A stretch of 53,781 nucleotides of DNA from positions 1 through 53,781 of the forward strand of contig CANREW010000005.1 of the NCBI GenBank assembly GCA_947629765.1, read 5' to 3'. This document shows positions 26,446 through 37,523 of the stretch, one piece after another. The notes under the pieces are model-generated. The model did no database searches. It saw nothing but the letters and a program-made list of their open reading frames with translations, and had not been told where the DNA came from. The stretch comes from an uncultured Clostridia bacterium (GTDB taxonomy: Bacteria > Bacillota > Clostridia > TANB77 > CAG-508). Each line of letters starts with the position of its first letter. The first letter of the stretch is position 1. A program made the position numbers and the translations under genes.

Positions 26446-26649
26446 CTATTTTACTTCAAAACCAATGTCTTCTATTTTTTCTTTAATAGTATTTTCGTCT
26501 ACTTCTTTATTTAAGGTAACCTTTACAGTTCCATTTTCATGGTTTGCAATAACTTCCTCAACACCATCTATTGTCTTTAAAGCATTTTGTACTCTATTTT
26601 CGCAACCATTACATACCATACCTTCTACATTAAAAATTAATTCCTTCAT
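26446..26649 (-). CDS. copZ: copper chaperone (heavy-metal-associated domain)
   Basis: A 67-residue single HMA-fold protein with the metal site GMVCNGC (residues 10-16). It would hand Cu(I) to CopA encoded just downstream. The AGGAGGAG ribosome binding site is strong. It is first in the operon, directly behind a consensus promoter and a palindrome. Confidence 0.93.
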   Translation of the reverse strand: MKELIFNVEGMVCNGCENRVQNALKTIDGVEEVIANHENGTVKVTLNKEVDENTIKEKIEDIGFEVK

Positions 26650-26674
26650 AATTTTAATCTCCTCCTATATTATT

Positions 26675-26692
26675 TGTTAGACTACTCTAACA
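26675..26692. promoter_or_regulatory. operator-like palindrome of the copZ-copA operon
   Basis: TGTTAGA, 4 bases, then TCTAACA: a perfect 7-bp inverted repeat touching the -10 element and covering the transcription start. It does not match the known CopY (TACANNTGTA) box. It may bind another copper-sensing repressor. Confidence 0.55.
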
Positions 26693-26720
26693 TTATATTA
26701 TTATAATCTTAGTTTGTCAA
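26692..26720 (-). promoter_or_regulatory. consensus sigma-A promoter of copZ-copA
   Basis: On the minus strand TTGACA (26720-26715), 17 bases, then TATAAT (26697-26692): a perfect match to the housekeeping consensus, which implies that repression is needed. Confidence 0.85.
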
Positions 26721-26761
26721 TATTTTGGTAAATTATCCAAGTGAAATATAAGCAATTTTTT

Positions 26762-26941
26762 GTTACAATTCACAGCCATATTATTAATTTAAAGTAGCCA
26801 AACGCAGGGGTTTTATATTTAGAAGAAATTGAAGACCCCCGAAAAACTTCGTAGGCGTTTCCCGCGTGGGTTCAATTTATAATAAATATAAAACCCCGAC
26901 GAGATTTGGCGGACTGTGTTCTATAAGCTGTGAATTGTAGC
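26762..26941 (+). repeat. conserved palindromic element, copy 2 (complete, with terminal repeats)
   Basis: A 180-bp unit bounded by GTTACAATTCACAGC and GCTGTGAATTGTAGC (14 of 15 complementary). Inside is the same core as copy 1 (26797-26910), with the stem GGGG/CCCC fully paired. The two ends plus the large internal palindrome give a MITE-like layout with no coding capacity. Confidence 0.88.
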
Positions 26942-26962
26942 AATTTTATTATTTAAATATGG

Positions 26963-28153
26963 TTAATTCTTCGTATAAACTAATTCCTTTTCATTATTGA
27001 TCTCTACTCTATTTCCAAAGCTTGTCTCTTCTGTATGTCCAATTATTGCACTTTCTATATTAAATCCATTTGCAATCTCAATAATTTTTTTAGCATCTTC
27101 TTCTGTTTCTACAACAATTTCCATACCTATTCCCATATTAAATGTTTGATACATATAATAATCGCTTATATTTTTTGTTTCTTTTATTGCTTTAAATATA
27201 GGTGGAATCTTTATTTTATTTGCATTGTCTTTTATGTATGCTATATTTTTTCCAAAGTTTATAGATTTTGTTAATCCTCCACCTGAGCAATGAATTATTC
27301 CGCTTATATTAATATGTTTTTCCTTTATCTTTTGAAGTACTGGTAAGAATGTTCTTGTAGGTGATAAAATTGCTTCTACAATGCTCAAACTTGTTCCTTC
27401 TAGTTTATCTTCTAAATGATATTTACCTGTAAATAAATTTTCCTCTTCTACTGTTTGGTCCATTACTTCTTTATATTTACGATAATCTGGATGTAGTAAT
27501 GCATTTATCGCAAGTGTTAAGCCATTACTTCTAATTCCAGAATTTTCTTTATCTTCGTAAGTACTTTTTCCGGAAGATGCAAGTCCTACAATATATTCAT
27601 TAGGTTTAATATTATTACAATCAATTATATCTTCTTTAGGAATTGTTGCACAAGCTGTTACATCAATTCCAACAGTTGTTGTATAGCTACCAACATCTGC
27701 TGTTTCTCCACCAGCGTTATATAGACTTATACCTAAGTTTTCCATTTTTTTAAAAAAGTCTGAATATCCCCCAATAATTTCTGATAAACATTCATCATCT
27801 ATTCTATTTGCGTTTCTAGCAATATGATTTGAAATATATATATCATCAGTAATTCCAACACATGCCATATCGTCTGTATTCATAACAACGGCGTCTTGTG
27901 GCAAACTCCTTAGAAACCTTGTCCCAAGTCCTTCTTTATATGCTATATATGCAACATTACTCTTTGTTCCAACTCCATCAGAATGAATTATTTGTGCATA
28001 TTTTTCTCTTATCTCTTCTGGAAAAGAATTTGCAACAGGAACTATTTGACAAAAAGCACCTGGGTATAACCCCTTTGATAGATTTTTTATAGCCTTATGC
28101 ACGCCTTCTTTTTTAGAAGATACTCCTAAATTTGAATATGGATCTTTACTCAT
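26963..28153 (-). CDS. purM: phosphoribosylformylglycinamidine cyclo-ligase (AIR synthase)
   Basis: Closes the imidazole ring in de novo purine synthesis using ATP. The 396-residue protein is the longer PurM form; it has HSDGVGTKSNVAYI (the catalytic/substrate loop), NTDDMACVG, YNAGGETADVG and the C-terminal CSGGGLTKSINFG. It starts at 28153, 16 bp after the glyA stop, so it is probably co-transcribed with glyA, linking purine synthesis with one-carbon supply. No other pur genes are in the window. Identification as a close PurM paralogue rather than PurM itself cannot be excluded. Confidence 0.85.
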   Translation of the reverse strand: MSKDPYSNLGVSSKKEGVHKAIKNLSKGLYPGAFCQIVPVANSFPEEIREKYAQIIHSDGVGTKSNVAYIAYKEGLGTRFLRSLPQDAVVMNTDDMACVGITDDIYISNHIARNANRIDDECLSEIIGGYSDFFKKMENLGISLYNAGGETADVGSYTTTVGIDVTACATIPKEDIIDCNNIKPNEYIVGLASSGKSTYEDKENSGIRSNGLTLAINALLHPDYRKYKEVMDQTVEEENLFTGKYHLEDKLEGTSLSIVEAILSPTRTFLPVLQKIKEKHINISGIIHCSGGGLTKSINFGKNIAYIKDNANKIKIPPIFKAIKETKNISDYYMYQTFNMGIGMEIVVETEEDAKKIIEIANGFNIESAIIGHTEETSFGNRVEINNEKELVYTKN

Positions 28154-28169
28154 TAATTACCTCCTAAGA

Positions 28170-29417
28170 TTAGTTATATAATGGATATTTTTCGCAAATT
28201 TTTGCAACTCTTGATCTTATTTCACCTTGTTTATCTTCATAATTTTCTACTGTCATATTTATAAGTTTTGCAATTTCTACCATGTCTTCTTCTTTAAATC
28301 CTCTTGTTGTAACTGCTGGTGTTCCAACTCTTATTCCACTTGTTATTGTAGGTTTTTCTGTATCAAATGGGACAGCATTTTTATTTACTGTTATTCCAAC
28401 ATTATCTAGTCTTGTTTCTAGCTCTTTTCCTGTGATATGTTTACTTCTTAGATCCATTAAAATCAAATGATTATCTGTTCCGCCTGATACTAAATCAAAG
28501 CCTAATTTCAATAATTCTTCAGATAATACTTTTGCATTTTTTACTATTTGTTTTTGATATTCTTTAAATTCTGGTTTTAATGCTTCTCCAAAACAAACTG
28601 CCTTTGCTGCTATAACATGCATTAAAGGTCCACCTTGCGTTCCTGGGAATATTGCCTTATCTATCTTTTTTGCATATTCTTCTTTGCAAAGTATTAGTCC
28701 ACCTCTTGGTCCACGAAGTGTTTTATGTGTTGTAGATGTAACTATATCTGCATATTTTACAGGATTTTGATGAAGACCTGCCGCAACTAATCCTGCAATA
28801 TGTGCCATATCTACCATAAAAATACTTCCTACTTTATCTGCAATTTTTCTTATTCTTTCAAAGTCTATCTCTCTTGGGTAAGCACTTGCTCCTGCAAGTA
28901 TAAGTTTTGGTTTATTCTCTATTGCTAATCTTTCTAATTCATCATAATCTATTCTTCCTGTTTCTTTATCTAGTCCATAAGGTATAAAATTATATAACTT
29001 TCCTGATGCATTTACAGGACTTCCATGTGTTAAATGTCCACCATGTGATAGATTCATTCCTAAAACTGTATCTCCCGCTTCCAATACAGCAAAATATACA
29101 GCCATATTTGCTTGAGCTCCTGAATGAGGTTGAACATTTGCATGTTCTGCTCCAAATATCTTTTTTACTCTTTCTCTTGCTAAATTTTCTGCAACATCTA
29201 CATATTCGCATCCACCATAATACCTTGAAGCTGGATATCCTTCTGCATATTTATTTGTCATGTAGCTTCCCATTGCTTCCATTACAGAATTGCTTACAAA
29301 ATTTTCAGATGCTATTAATTCTATTTTATTTTGTTGTCTTTTGAGTTCGTTTTGTATTGCTTCATAAACTTCATAATCTGTTTTCTTTAAATTTTCAAAA
29401 CTTGGCACATCTATCAC
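28170..29417 (-). CDS. glyA: serine hydroxymethyltransferase
   Basis: A PLP enzyme converting serine and tetrahydrofolate to glycine and 5,10-methylene-THF. Motifs are LIASENFVS near residue 36, [18 protein letters not shown], the THF/PLP region [21 protein letters not shown], and the PLP lysine in [13 protein letters not shown]. The 415-residue length is normal. It is likely the first gene of a glyA-purM unit. It is a glycine-producing enzyme, and its own glycines are all ordinary GGN triplets. Confidence 0.96.
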   Translation of the reverse strand: MIDVPSFENLKKTDYEVYEAIQNELKRQQNKIELIASENFVSNSVMEAMGSYMTNKYAEGYPASRYYGGCEYVDVAENLARERVKKIFGAEHANVQPHSGAQANMAVYFAVLEAGDTVLGMNLSHGGHLTHGSPVNASGKLYNFIPYGLDKETGRIDYDELERLAIENKPKLILAGASAYPREIDFERIRKIADKVGSIFMVDMAHIAGLVAAGLHQNPVKYADIVTSTTHKTLRGPRGGLILCKEEYAKKIDKAIFPGTQGGPLMHVIAAKAVCFGEALKPEFKEYQKQIVKNAKVLSEELLKLGFDLVSGGTDNHLILMDLRSKHITGKELETRLDNVGITVNKNAVPFDTEKPTITSGIRVGTPAVTTRGFKEEDMVEIAKLINMTVENYEDKQGEIRSRVAKICEKYPLYN

Positions 29418-29487
29418 TCCTTATATTTTTATATGGTTATTATATAATAAATAATAGGTAGTGTAAATAGATTTTAGAAGAATTTAC

Positions 29488-29521
29488 AAAAACCACACTC
29501 AGTAATTTTGAGTGTGGTTTT
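29488..29521 (-). terminator. terminator of the ABC transporter operon
   Basis: A 12-13-bp stem AAACCACACTCA/TGAGTGTGGTTT with an 8-nt loop and a T-run on the minus strand, just after the permease stop codon at 29542. Confidence 0.75.
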
Positions 29522-29541
29522 ATATTTATTTGTTTCTTATT

Positions 29542-32500
29542 TTATTCAACACTTTTTAGACTTTCTATCATATTTATTTTCTTTAAAGAAAAATATGTTA
29601 CAATATTGACAATAACTGTAAATACTACTGTAATAAGTATTGCATATAAATAGCTTATTCCATGTATGATTTTTGGGAACCTTAGCATATTAATTTCACA
29701 AGTTTCCAATATATAGTAATTTAAGAAAAATCCAAAAGCTAAGCCCAATATTATTCCAATTATTGTTAAAATAACAGTTTCTTTTGCTACATAATTGTAT
29801 ACTTCTTTATCATAAAATCCTAAGACTTTAATTGTCGCAAGTTCTCGTATTCTTTCACTAATATTTACATTAGCTAAATTGTATAAAACTACAAATGCAA
29901 GAAGCCCAGCTGATACGATTAATACTACAACTACATAATTTAAAAGACTCATCATATCTTCTATTGTTTTAAGAGCTGATGCAATATTGCTAACAGATGC
30001 GACCTGTGATTTATCCATAATGTTAGTAGCTAATCTATCTGCTTCTTCCTCTGATAATTCAATATTCTTAGTTAATATTACATTTGTTTCATACTTTGTT
30101 TCATATAACTTTTCGTAAGTTTCTTTTGTCATAAATACATAGTGTTGTACATAGTTTTCTACAACATTTGAAACCTTTACTTCTACTTTATTTTCGTCAC
30201 TATCTTCTAATGTTATTGTATCTCCTGCTTTTATTTCTAGTAGCTGTGCTGCTTTGTCTGTTAAGGAGATTTCGTTTTCTTTCATTGATATTTTATTCTT
30301 TGTTTTTGTATCATTTATATATATAATTCCATCAAGTTGTTCCTCAGTCTTTGGTATAATTATTTGTACATCTTCAGAGTTTTCTCCGTTATATACCTTT
30401 CCAGATGTCATATATGTTTTTGCTATCTTTTCTATTCTTTCTTCTTGTTCTAGTTCTTTTATAAGTTCCTCTTTTTCGTTTTCAGCTATATCATCTTTTA
30501 AAGTGATTTGCATATCATATACAAATACATTTTCAAACTGGTTAGGAATGATCTGTTTTACAGAATCTTTTAATCCAAATCCTGCTAAAATTAAAGATGT
30601 ACATCCAAGTATTCCTATAATTGTCATGCAAAATCTTTTCTTGTATCTAAACAAATTTCTTACAGTAACTTTTTTGCTAAAATTTAGTCTTTTCCAGATA
30701 AATGGAATTCTCTCTAGCATTACTCTATTTCCTGACTTTGGAGCCTTAGGTCTCATAAGTACTGCTGGCTGATGTCTAAGCTCTTTTAATACTGTGTATA
30801 TTGTTGCACCTAAAATACATACACTTATTAAAATTAATCCTAATCCACCAAATAGTAAATTGAATTCAATTTCAATATCAATAAGCTCATACATCATTCC
30901 ATACATAAGCCAAATAACTTTTGGAAGTATAACAAACCCAATGCTCATTCCAAGTATTCCACCAATGATACATGCAAGTCCTGCATATATGATATATTTC
31001 AAAGTTATTTGTTTTCTATTATATCCAAGAGCTTTCAATGTTCCAATTTGCATCCTTTGTTCTTCTACCATCCTTGTCATAGATGTTAAAGAAATAAGTG
31101 TTGCAACTATAAAGAATACAACTGGAAATACTCTTCCAATATTTGCTATGCTATCAGTATCTTGTATAAATCCTACATATCCTGCATTTGCATTTCTGTC
31201 TAAAATATACCAAGTTGCCATTTCTATATCATTTATCTTGTCTCTTGCATCTTTAAGCTTATCTTCTGCATCTGCTATTTTTTCTTCAAATTCTTTTTTA
31301 TTTTTGCTTAGTTCTTTTTCTCCTTTTTGTAATTCTTGCTTTGCTTTTTCTACTTCTTTTTCTGCATTTTTAATTTGATCATTTGTAGTTTGTTTACTCT
31401 TGCTTAATTGTATTTCATTTTTAGAAATCTCATTTTTTGCATTTTCTAATTCTTTTTTAGCTTGCTCTAATTCAAGTTTTACATATTCGCTGACCTCTGG
31501 AAGAGAATTTAATTGTTCTTCTTTTACTTTTAATTCTTCTTCCTTTTTTTGCAATTCTTCTTTTGCTTTTGCTATTTCCTTTTCTGCATTTTTAAATTCT
31601 GTATCTGCTTTTTGTTTATTAGTCTTTATCTCTGATTCTGCTTTTTTAATATCTTGTTTTGCTTTATTTAATTTCTTCTCAGCTTTTGCTATCTCATTTT
31701 CTGCATCTTTTTTTTGTTTATTTAACTCTTTTTCTGCATCATTTACCTTATCTTCTGCTTTTTTTCTTAAAGTATCATATCTTGCCTTTTCTCTTTCTTC
31801 TTTTATTTCTTCTATATCATTTTTAACATCTTCTACATAATTTTCGTATTTTTCAGAAGAAGTTGTATATTCTTCTGAATTATTTAGTTTTAAGTATATG
31901 TTTGTATAAATATCTTTTGCATTAATGTTATCATTAGTTATATAGATATAATAATTTACTTTTCCTGCTCCAAGTGAACTTGTTCCTCTGTCTCTTGAAA
32001 TATATAGAGGACTCTGCACAGTTCCAACTATTGTCAAACTATCTTCACTTAAGTATTTTATATCTTCTCCATCATCATTTTTTGCATCTTCTACTTCAAG
32101 CTTTATAGTATCTCCTATTTGCTTGTCATTTTCAGTTAAAAATTTCTTTTCTACAACACATTCATTCTTATTTTCTGGTAATCTTCCGTTCCAAAAGTAG
32201 TGGTTTATTTAAATCTCCTAATGTTATTATTTTTGTTATTATTTCGCTATTTTCTAGTTCTATTTTTCCATCTTTTTCAAAACTTCCTATGACTTCTTGA
32301 ACATTTAAAATTTTTCCTAAACTTTCTATATCATCATTAGTAAGTCCTAATGTTGATATAACTTGTATATCATATACTTTTTGCTCTTTATAATATCTAT
32401 CTATCGTATCTACCATATCTGGTGATGTAGCTCTTATTCCTGCAAAAAAGCCCACACCTAAAAAAGCCATTAATGCAATGGATATAAATCTTTTATATGT

Positions 32501-32545
32501 ATTTTTTATTTCTTTTACACTATCTTTAATTAATGCCTTTTTCAT
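29542..32545 (-). CDS. FtsX-like ABC transporter permease with long coiled coil, with one CGGA recoding site
   Basis: A 1000-residue permease once CGGA is read as Gly120 (119 codons before, 880 after). An N-terminal membrane helix (about residues 17-38) is followed by an extracellular MacB-like part, then about 200 residues of charged coiled coil (roughly 230-440, Lys/Glu/Ala heptads). Next come a first FtsX membrane domain (about 465-590), a second extracellular domain and a second FtsX domain at the C-terminus. This is the large-permease architecture of export or envelope-stress ABC systems. ATG 32545 has AAGGAA upstream; an in-frame ATG at 32584 overlapping the ATPase gene is less likely. 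The ATPase gene is directly upstream. Substrate unknown. Confidence 0.87.
32185..32188 (-). other. CGGA recoding site (ABC permease Gly120)
   Basis: The coding strand reads GAA then CGGA then AGA. The zero frame stops six codons later. Four-base reading gives PLLLEGRLPENKNE, the usual loop of FtsX/MacB-type permeases. Confidence 0.8.
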
Positions 32546-32564
32546 ATTATTTCCTTTCTTAGGC

Positions 32565-33287
32565 TTACCACTCAATCTCTTCAATTGGTGTAGGATTTTG
32601 ATTTATCTCTATTTTTTCTGCCTTTCCGTTTTTAAAGTATATTATTTTATCTGCCATTGGTGCTATTGCAGTATTGTGTGTAATTATTAATACTGTTATA
32701 TTTCCTTTTCTGCAAGTATTTTGTAGCAATTTCAAAATTTGTTTTCCTGTTTTATAATCCAAAGCACCTGTTGGTTCATCACATAATAAAAGTTTAGGAT
32801 TCTTAGCTATTGCTCTTGCTATCGCAACTCTTTGTTGTTCTCCTCCTGATAGTTGTGATGGGAAGTTGTTTTTTCTGTTCTTTAGTCCAACTTTTTCCAT
32901 TACCTTATCTGGATCTAATGAATCTTTACATATCTGAGTTGCAAGTTCTACATTTTCTTTTGCTGTTAAATTTTGTACTAAGTTATAGAACTGAAATACA
33001 AATCCTATATCCTCTCTTCTATATTTTATTAACTCTTTTCCTTTTAAAGTTGTTACATCTTTTCCATCTACGATTACTTTCCCAGAAGTTGCAGTATCCA
33101 TACCACCTAAAATATTTAATGCTGTTGTCTTACCTGCACCAGATGGGCCAACTATTACAACTAGCTCACCTTTTTCTATTTGAAAGTTTGTTTTAGACAA
33201 AGCATCAATCGTTATTTCTCCCATTTTATATTGTTTATTTACATTTTCAAATTCTATATATGACATAGCTCTCTCCTTTATATACAT
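32565..33287 (-). CDS. ABC transporter ATP-binding protein (MacB/LolD type)
   Basis: A 240-residue ATPase that powers the adjacent permease. Walker [10 protein letters not shown] (about residue 49), Q-loop [10 protein letters not shown], signature LSGGEQQ, Walker [13 protein letters not shown] and H-loop ITHN are all present. The open frame starts at 33287, but MSYIEFEN seven codons further in is also possible; GGAGAGAG precedes that ATG. It overlaps no other gene and ends 19 bp before the permease start. Confidence 0.93.
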   Translation of the reverse strand: MYIKERAMSYIEFENVNKQYKMGEITIDALSKTNFQIEKGELVVIVGPSGAGKTTALNILGGMDTATSGKVIVDGKDVTTLKGKELIKYRREDIGFVFQFYNLVQNLTAKENVELATQICKDSLDPDKVMEKVGLKNRKNNFPSQLSGGEQQRVAIARAIAKNPKLLLCDEPTGALDYKTGKQILKLLQNTCRKGNITVLIITHNTAIAPMADKIIYFKNGKAEKIEINQNPTPIEEIEW

Positions 33288-33347
33288 TCGAGGTTTATTA
33301 TACCACTTTTTTGTGCCAAAATCTAGTATTTATGTAAAGTTTTTAAG

Positions 33348-33377
33348 AAAAGACTAGGAATGCACTCCTAGTCTTTT
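33348..33377 (-). terminator. terminator of clpB
   Basis: AAAAGACTAGGA paired with TCCTAGTCTTTT (12 bp, 6-nt loop), 13 bp after the clpB stop. Confidence 0.8.
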
Positions 33378-33389
33378 CCTTTGTAAATT

Positions 33390-35981
33390 TTATTTTATAT
33401 ATAGCTCATTATCCTTTACATCAACTTTTACATTTGTATTTGGCAAAATTTCTCCCATTAAAATCTTTCTTGCAATTAAAGTTTCTAGTTTTCTTTGAAC
33501 AAATCTTTTAAGAGGTCTTGCGCCATATATTTCGTCATAGCCATTATCTATTAGATAATCTTTTGCTGATTTAGTTAGTTCTAAAGTTATATTCTTATCT
33601 TCTAGTCTTTTTTCTAGATCTTTTATTAATAACTCTAATATCTTTGAAATCTCACTTTTTAATAATGGTTTATAGAAAATTATCTCATCTAATCTATTTA
33701 AAAATTCTGGTCTAAAACTTTGTTTAAGCAATACATTTACTTTTTCTTTTGCTTCGTTTGTTATTTCTCCATTTTCTGTTATTCCCTCTAAAATATAATC
33801 CGAACCTAAATTTGATGTTAAGATTATTATTGTATTTTTGAAATCTACTGTTCTTCCTTGTGAATCAGTAATACGACCATCATCTAATACTTGAAGTAAT
33901 ATATTAAATACGTCAGGATGTGCTTTTTCTATCTCGTCAAAAAGAATAACTGAATATGGTTTTCTTCTAACCGCTTCTGTAAGCTGTCCTCCTTCTTCAT
34001 ATCCTACATATCCAGGAGGTGCACCAATTAATCTTGATACAGAGAATTTTTCCATATATTCTGACATATCAATTCTTATAATATTATGCTCATCATCAAA
34101 TAAGCTCTCTGCTAGTGATTTTGCAAGTTCTGTTTTTCCAACTCCTGTTGGTCCTAAAAACATAAATGAACCTATTGGTCTTGCTGGATTACCTATTCCA
34201 GCTCTTGAACGCATTATTGCTTCTGATACTTTTTCTACCGCTTCATCTTGCCCAATTACTCTCTTATGAAGTATTTCGTCTAAGTGCAATATTTTTTCTT
34301 TTTCACCTTCCATAAGTTTGGTAACAGGTATTCCAGTCCATCTCGAAATTATCTTTGCTATTTCATCTTCTGTAACTTTATTTCTTAGAAGTCCATCTTC
34401 TTTACTCTTCTCAGATATTTTTTCTTCTTTTTCTAATTCTTTTTGAAGTTCTGGCAATTTTCCATATTTAAGTTCTGCTGCCTTATTTAATTCGTAATCT
34501 CTTTCTGCTTTTTCTATTTCTGCATTTACTTTTTCTATTTCTTCTCTTAATTTTTGTACTTTACTAATTGCTTGTTTTTCATTTTCCCATTTTGCTTTCA
34601 TTCCATCAAACTTTGTTTTTAACTCTGCTTTTTCTTTTTGAATATCTGCTAAACGCTTTTTAGATATTTCGTCTTTTTCTTTACTTAATGCAGTTTCCTC
34701 TATTTCTAACTGCATTATTTTTCTTGATACTTCGTCAAGCTCTGTTGGCATTGATTCCATTTCTGTTTTTATCATAGCACAGGCTTCATCTACTAAGTCT
34801 ATTGCTTTATCTGGTAAAAACCTATCTGATATATATCTATGAGATAAAGTTGCTGCTGCAATTAAACTATTATCTGATATTTTTACTCCATGATATACTT
34901 CATATCTTTCTTTCAAGCCTCTTAGGATAGATATTGTATCTTCAACAGTTGGTTCATCAATTAAAACTGGTTGAAAACGTCTCTCTAATGCTTGGTCTTT
35001 TTCAATATACTCTCTATATTCATTTAAAGTTGTTGCACCTATACAATGAAGTTCTCCTCTTGCAAGCATTGGTTTAAGTAAATTTCCTGCATCCATTGCT
35101 CCATCTGTTTTTCCTGCTCCAACTATTGTATGAATTTCATCTATAAATAGTATTATTCTACCTTCACTTTTTTTGATTTCTTGAAGTACTGCTTTTAATC
35201 TTTCTTCAAATTCTCCTCTGTATTTTGCACCAGCTACTAATGAACCCATATCTAGTGAAAAAATTGTACAATTCTTTAGTCCCTCTGGGACATCTCCTCT
35301 TACAATTCTTAGAGCTAAGCCCTCTGCTATTGCTGTTTTTCCAACTCCTGGCTCTCCAATCAAGCAAGGATTATTTTTTGTTTTCCTTGATAATATTCTA
35401 ATCACATTTCTTATTTCTGAATCTCTTCCTATTACTGGATCAAGTTTTTGTTTCCTTGCAAGCTCTACTAAATCTTGTCCATATTTTTTAAGTGCGTCAT
35501 AAGTTTCTTCTGGATTGTCAGTTGTAACTCTTGTATTTCCTCTTACATCTGCTAATTCTTTTAAAAATTTTTCTTTAGTAATATTATTAGTCTTTAGTAA
35601 ATCTTTGATATCTCTATTACTATTATCAAATATTGCAAGCATTATATGTTCTACTGATACATACTCATCTTTCATACTTTTTGCAATACTTTCTGCATCT
35701 GCAAATATTAAGTCTACATTTTGTGATACATATATTCCGTCTTTTGGTCTTGCTCCTCCTGTAATTTTAGGTTTTTTTGCTATCTTTTCTCTTATCTCTT
35801 CTTCGAATTTTTCTTCATTTGATATTTTTTTAAGGAGCTCTTTTATTAAACTATTATCTTGCTCTAATAAAGCTAAAACTAGATGTTCTTCTTCGATTTG
35901 TGCATTTTGGTTTTGCACAGCTAAATTTTGAGCTTCTTGTACTGCTTCTAATGACTTCTGTGTAAATTTTTGTATATTCAT
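33390..35981 (-). CDS. clpB: ATP-dependent disaggregase ClpB
   Basis: A hexameric AAA+ chaperone that, with DnaK, extracts proteins from aggregates. An N-domain (residues 1-150) is followed by AAA-1 with Walker [14 protein letters not shown] and Walker [11 protein letters not shown], the M-domain coiled coil (about 405-530), then AAA-2 with [15 protein letters not shown] and [11 protein letters not shown]. The 863-residue length is typical, and the long middle coiled coil distinguishes it from ClpC. It is monocistronic, with a strong promoter overlapped by a CIRCE operator, so it is under HrcA control, unlike in Firmicutes where clp genes use CtsR. Confidence 0.96.
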   Translation of the reverse strand: MNIQKFTQKSLEAVQEAQNLAVQNQNAQIEEEHLVLALLEQDNSLIKELLKKISNEEKFEEEIREKIAKKPKITGGARPKDGIYVSQNVDLIFADAESIAKSMKDEYVSVEHIMLAIFDNSNRDIKDLLKTNNITKEKFLKELADVRGNTRVTTDNPEETYDALKKYGQDLVELARKQKLDPVIGRDSEIRNVIRILSRKTKNNPCLIGEPGVGKTAIAEGLALRIVRGDVPEGLKNCTIFSLDMGSLVAGAKYRGEFEERLKAVLQEIKKSEGRIILFIDEIHTIVGAGKTDGAMDAGNLLKPMLARGELHCIGATTLNEYREYIEKDQALERRFQPVLIDEPTVEDTISILRGLKERYEVYHGVKISDNSLIAAATLSHRYISDRFLPDKAIDLVDEACAMIKTEMESMPTELDEVSRKIMQLEIEETALSKEKDEISKKRLADIQKEKAELKTKFDGMKAKWENEKQAISKVQKLREEIEKVNAEIEKAERDYELNKAAELKYGKLPELQKELEKEEKISEKSKEDGLLRNKVTEDEIAKIISRWTGIPVTKLMEGEKEKILHLDEILHKRVIGQDEAVEKVSEAIMRSRAGIGNPARPIGSFMFLGPTGVGKTELAKSLAESLFDDEHNIIRIDMSEYMEKFSVSRLIGAPPGYVGYEEGGQLTEAVRRKPYSVILFDEIEKAHPDVFNILLQVLDDGRITDSQGRTVDFKNTIIILTSNLGSDYILEGITENGEITNEAKEKVNVLLKQSFRPEFLNRLDEIIFYKPLLKSEISKILELLIKDLEKRLEDKNITLELTKSAKDYLIDNGYDEIYGARPLKRFVQRKLETLIARKILMGEILPNTNVKVDVKDNELYIK

Positions 35982-36015
35982 TTAATTCACTCTCCTATCT
36001 TCAAATTTCGTATTT

Positions 36016-36050
36016 TAAAAGCACATACATTATGTATGATGTGCTTTTTT
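36016..36050. other. hairpin at the 5' end of the clpB mRNA / possible metK terminator
   Basis: AAAGCACAT..TATG..ATGTGCTTT with A and T runs on both sides. It begins within about 10 nt of the predicted clpB transcription start. It could be a leader structure, or it could terminate metK-side transcription. Confidence 0.5.
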
Positions 36051-36062
36051 TCAATATATATT

Positions 36063-36091
36063 ATTATACTATATAAAATTAGCACTGTCAA
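36063..36091 (-). promoter_or_regulatory. perfect sigma-A promoter of clpB
   Basis: On the minus strand TTGACA (36091-36086), 17 bases, then TATAAT (36068-36063). The -35 lies inside the CIRCE operator. Confidence 0.88.
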
Positions 36092-36105
36092 TAGGAGAGT
36101 GCTAA
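36079..36105. promoter_or_regulatory. CIRCE element (HrcA operator) at clpB
   Basis: TTAGCACTG, 9 bases, GAGTGCTAA: one mismatch from the canonical TTAGCACTC-N9-GAGTGCTAA inverted repeat. It overlaps the clpB -35, so HrcA binding would block transcription until heat shock. Confidence 0.9.
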
Positions 36106-36126
36106 TTTGTAAATATTTCAAGTTAA

Positions 36127-36250
36127 AAGAGCCAAACGCAGGAGTTTTATATTTAGAAAAAATTCGAAGTCCCCCGAATTACTTCGTAGGCGTCTCCCGC
36201 GTGGGTTCAATTTTTTATAAATATAAAAGCTCCGACGAGATTTGGCTCTT
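36127..36250 (+). repeat. conserved palindromic element, copy 3
   Basis: A 124-bp unit whose ends AAGAGCCAAA and TTTGGCTCTT are perfectly complementary. It has the same core as the other copies, but the stem base GGGG/CCCC is changed to GGAG/CTCC, a compensatory pair change. The loop keeps ACTTCGTAGGCG and CCCGCGTGGG. It lies between metK and clpB and has no 15-bp terminal repeats. Confidence 0.82.
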
Positions 36251-36260
36251 ACTTTTTTAC

Positions 36261-37370
36261 TTAAAGTTCAATTACTTTCTCCCAAGGCAAATCATCTTTG
36301 CCAAAATGGCCATAGTTAGTTGTCTTTGCATAAATTGGCTGTCTTAAACCAAGATATTTAATAATTCCATCTGGTGTCAAGTCAAATTTATCTTTTATCT
36401 TCTTTTCGATTTCTTCTTCTGGAATAGTGTTTGTTCCAAAAGTATTTACATATATAGAAATTGGCTCTTTGAGTCCTATTCCGTAAGAAACTTGTATCTC
36501 ACATTTTTTTGCATATCCATTTGCAACAACATTTTTTGCAATATGGCGAAGCATATATGCAGCGCTACGATCAACTTTTGTTGCATCTTTTCCAGAAAAA
36601 GCTCCTCCACCGTGTCTTGCATATCCACCATAAGTATCAACTATTATTTTTCTTCCTGTTAATCCAGTATCACCTAGGGGGCCCCCTATTACAAATCTTC
36701 CTGTTGGATTTACAAAGTATTTAGTATTTTCGTCTAAGTACTTCTCATCTACTACTTCTTTTACAACTTTTTCTATAATATCCTTCTTTAACTGTTCAAG
36801 AGAAACATCTTCGTCATGTTGATTAGATATCAAAATAGTTTCTATTCTTTTTGGTTTGTCATCTTCATATTCAACTGTTACTTGTGTTTTTCCATCAGGA
36901 CCAAGGTATGGTAATATTCCTTTTTTTCTTACTTCTGTAAGTCTTTTTGCAAGTTTATGCGCTATTGCTATTGCAAATGGCATATACTCATCTGTATCGC
37001 AATTTGCATATCCAAACATTATACCTTGATCTCCTGCACCTCCAACATCTACTCCTTGTGCAATATCTGAACTTTGCTTTGTTATATTTATATCTATTTT
37101 GCAATTTTCTGCATCTATATCTATTCCTTTTCCTCTGTATCCTATCCCTTTTAGAACTTCTCTTGCGATTTTCTCTATATCTAATTGTGCATTTGTGTTA
37201 AGTTGTCCAGCTATTGTAATTTTATCATTAGATGCAAAGGTCTCTATTGCAACTCTTGAATATTGATCTTGCTCTAAGCATTTGTCTAATATTGTATCTG
37301 ATATTAAATCACACAATTTATCTGGATGCCCTTCTGTCACACTCTCTGACGTGAATAAATATTTTTTCAT
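36261..37370 (-). CDS. metK: S-adenosylmethionine synthetase
   Basis: Makes SAM from methionine and ATP. Visible are [19 protein letters not shown] at the N-terminus, the ATP motif [12 protein letters not shown] and the P-loop-like [19 protein letters not shown]. The 369-residue length is slightly short of the usual 385-400, mostly from compact loops. Arg codons CGT and CGC are used here, which shows that CGN arginine decoding exists apart from CGG. It is flanked on both sides by copies of the palindromic element. I see no SAM riboswitch in the 150-bp leader. Confidence 0.96.
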   Translation of the reverse strand: MKKYLFTSESVTEGHPDKLCDLISDTILDKCLEQDQYSRVAIETFASNDKITIAGQLNTNAQLDIEKIAREVLKGIGYRGKGIDIDAENCKIDINITKQSSDIAQGVDVGGAGDQGIMFGYANCDTDEYMPFAIAIAHKLAKRLTEVRKKGILPYLGPDGKTQVTVEYEDDKPKRIETILISNQHDEDVSLEQLKKDIIEKVVKEVVDEKYLDENTKYFVNPTGRFVIGGPLGDTGLTGRKIIVDTYGGYARHGGGAFSGKDATKVDRSAAYMLRHIAKNVVANGYAKKCEIQVSYGIGLKEPISIYVNTFGTNTIPEEEIEKKIKDKFDLTPDGIIKYLGLRQPIYAKTTNYGHFGKDDLPWEKVIEL

Positions 37371-37414
37371 TTCTTATTTCATTCCTTTCTGCATTGTTAC
37401 TATAATTTATTAAT

Positions 37415-37511
37415 GCAGTAGTTTTATATTTAAAACAAATTGAAGACCCCCGAAAAACTTCGTAGGCGTCTCCCGCGTGGGTTCAATTTGTAGTAAATAT
37501 AAAACCACTGC
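37415..37511 (-). repeat. conserved palindromic element, copy 4 (short, loop flipped relative to arms)
   Basis: A 97-bp unit GCAGTAG..CCACTGC with the same TTTTATATTTA stem and the same loop core in the orientation of copies 1-3. Its right flank, however, is CGTTTGGC, which marks the opposite orientation. The inner stem is extended (ACAAATTGAA/TTCAATTTGT). It lies in the metK leader region. Confidence 0.8.
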
Positions 37512-37523
37512 GTTTGGCTAAGT

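Noticed and set aside
23076..26941. Repeats as a CRISPR array
   Set aside because: Copies are kilobases apart, strongly structured and without spacers or cas genes.
36127..37511. Elements flanking metK as SAM riboswitches
   Set aside because: The same element occurs at unrelated genes, in both orientations and downstream of genes, and lacks known SAM-riboswitch motifs.
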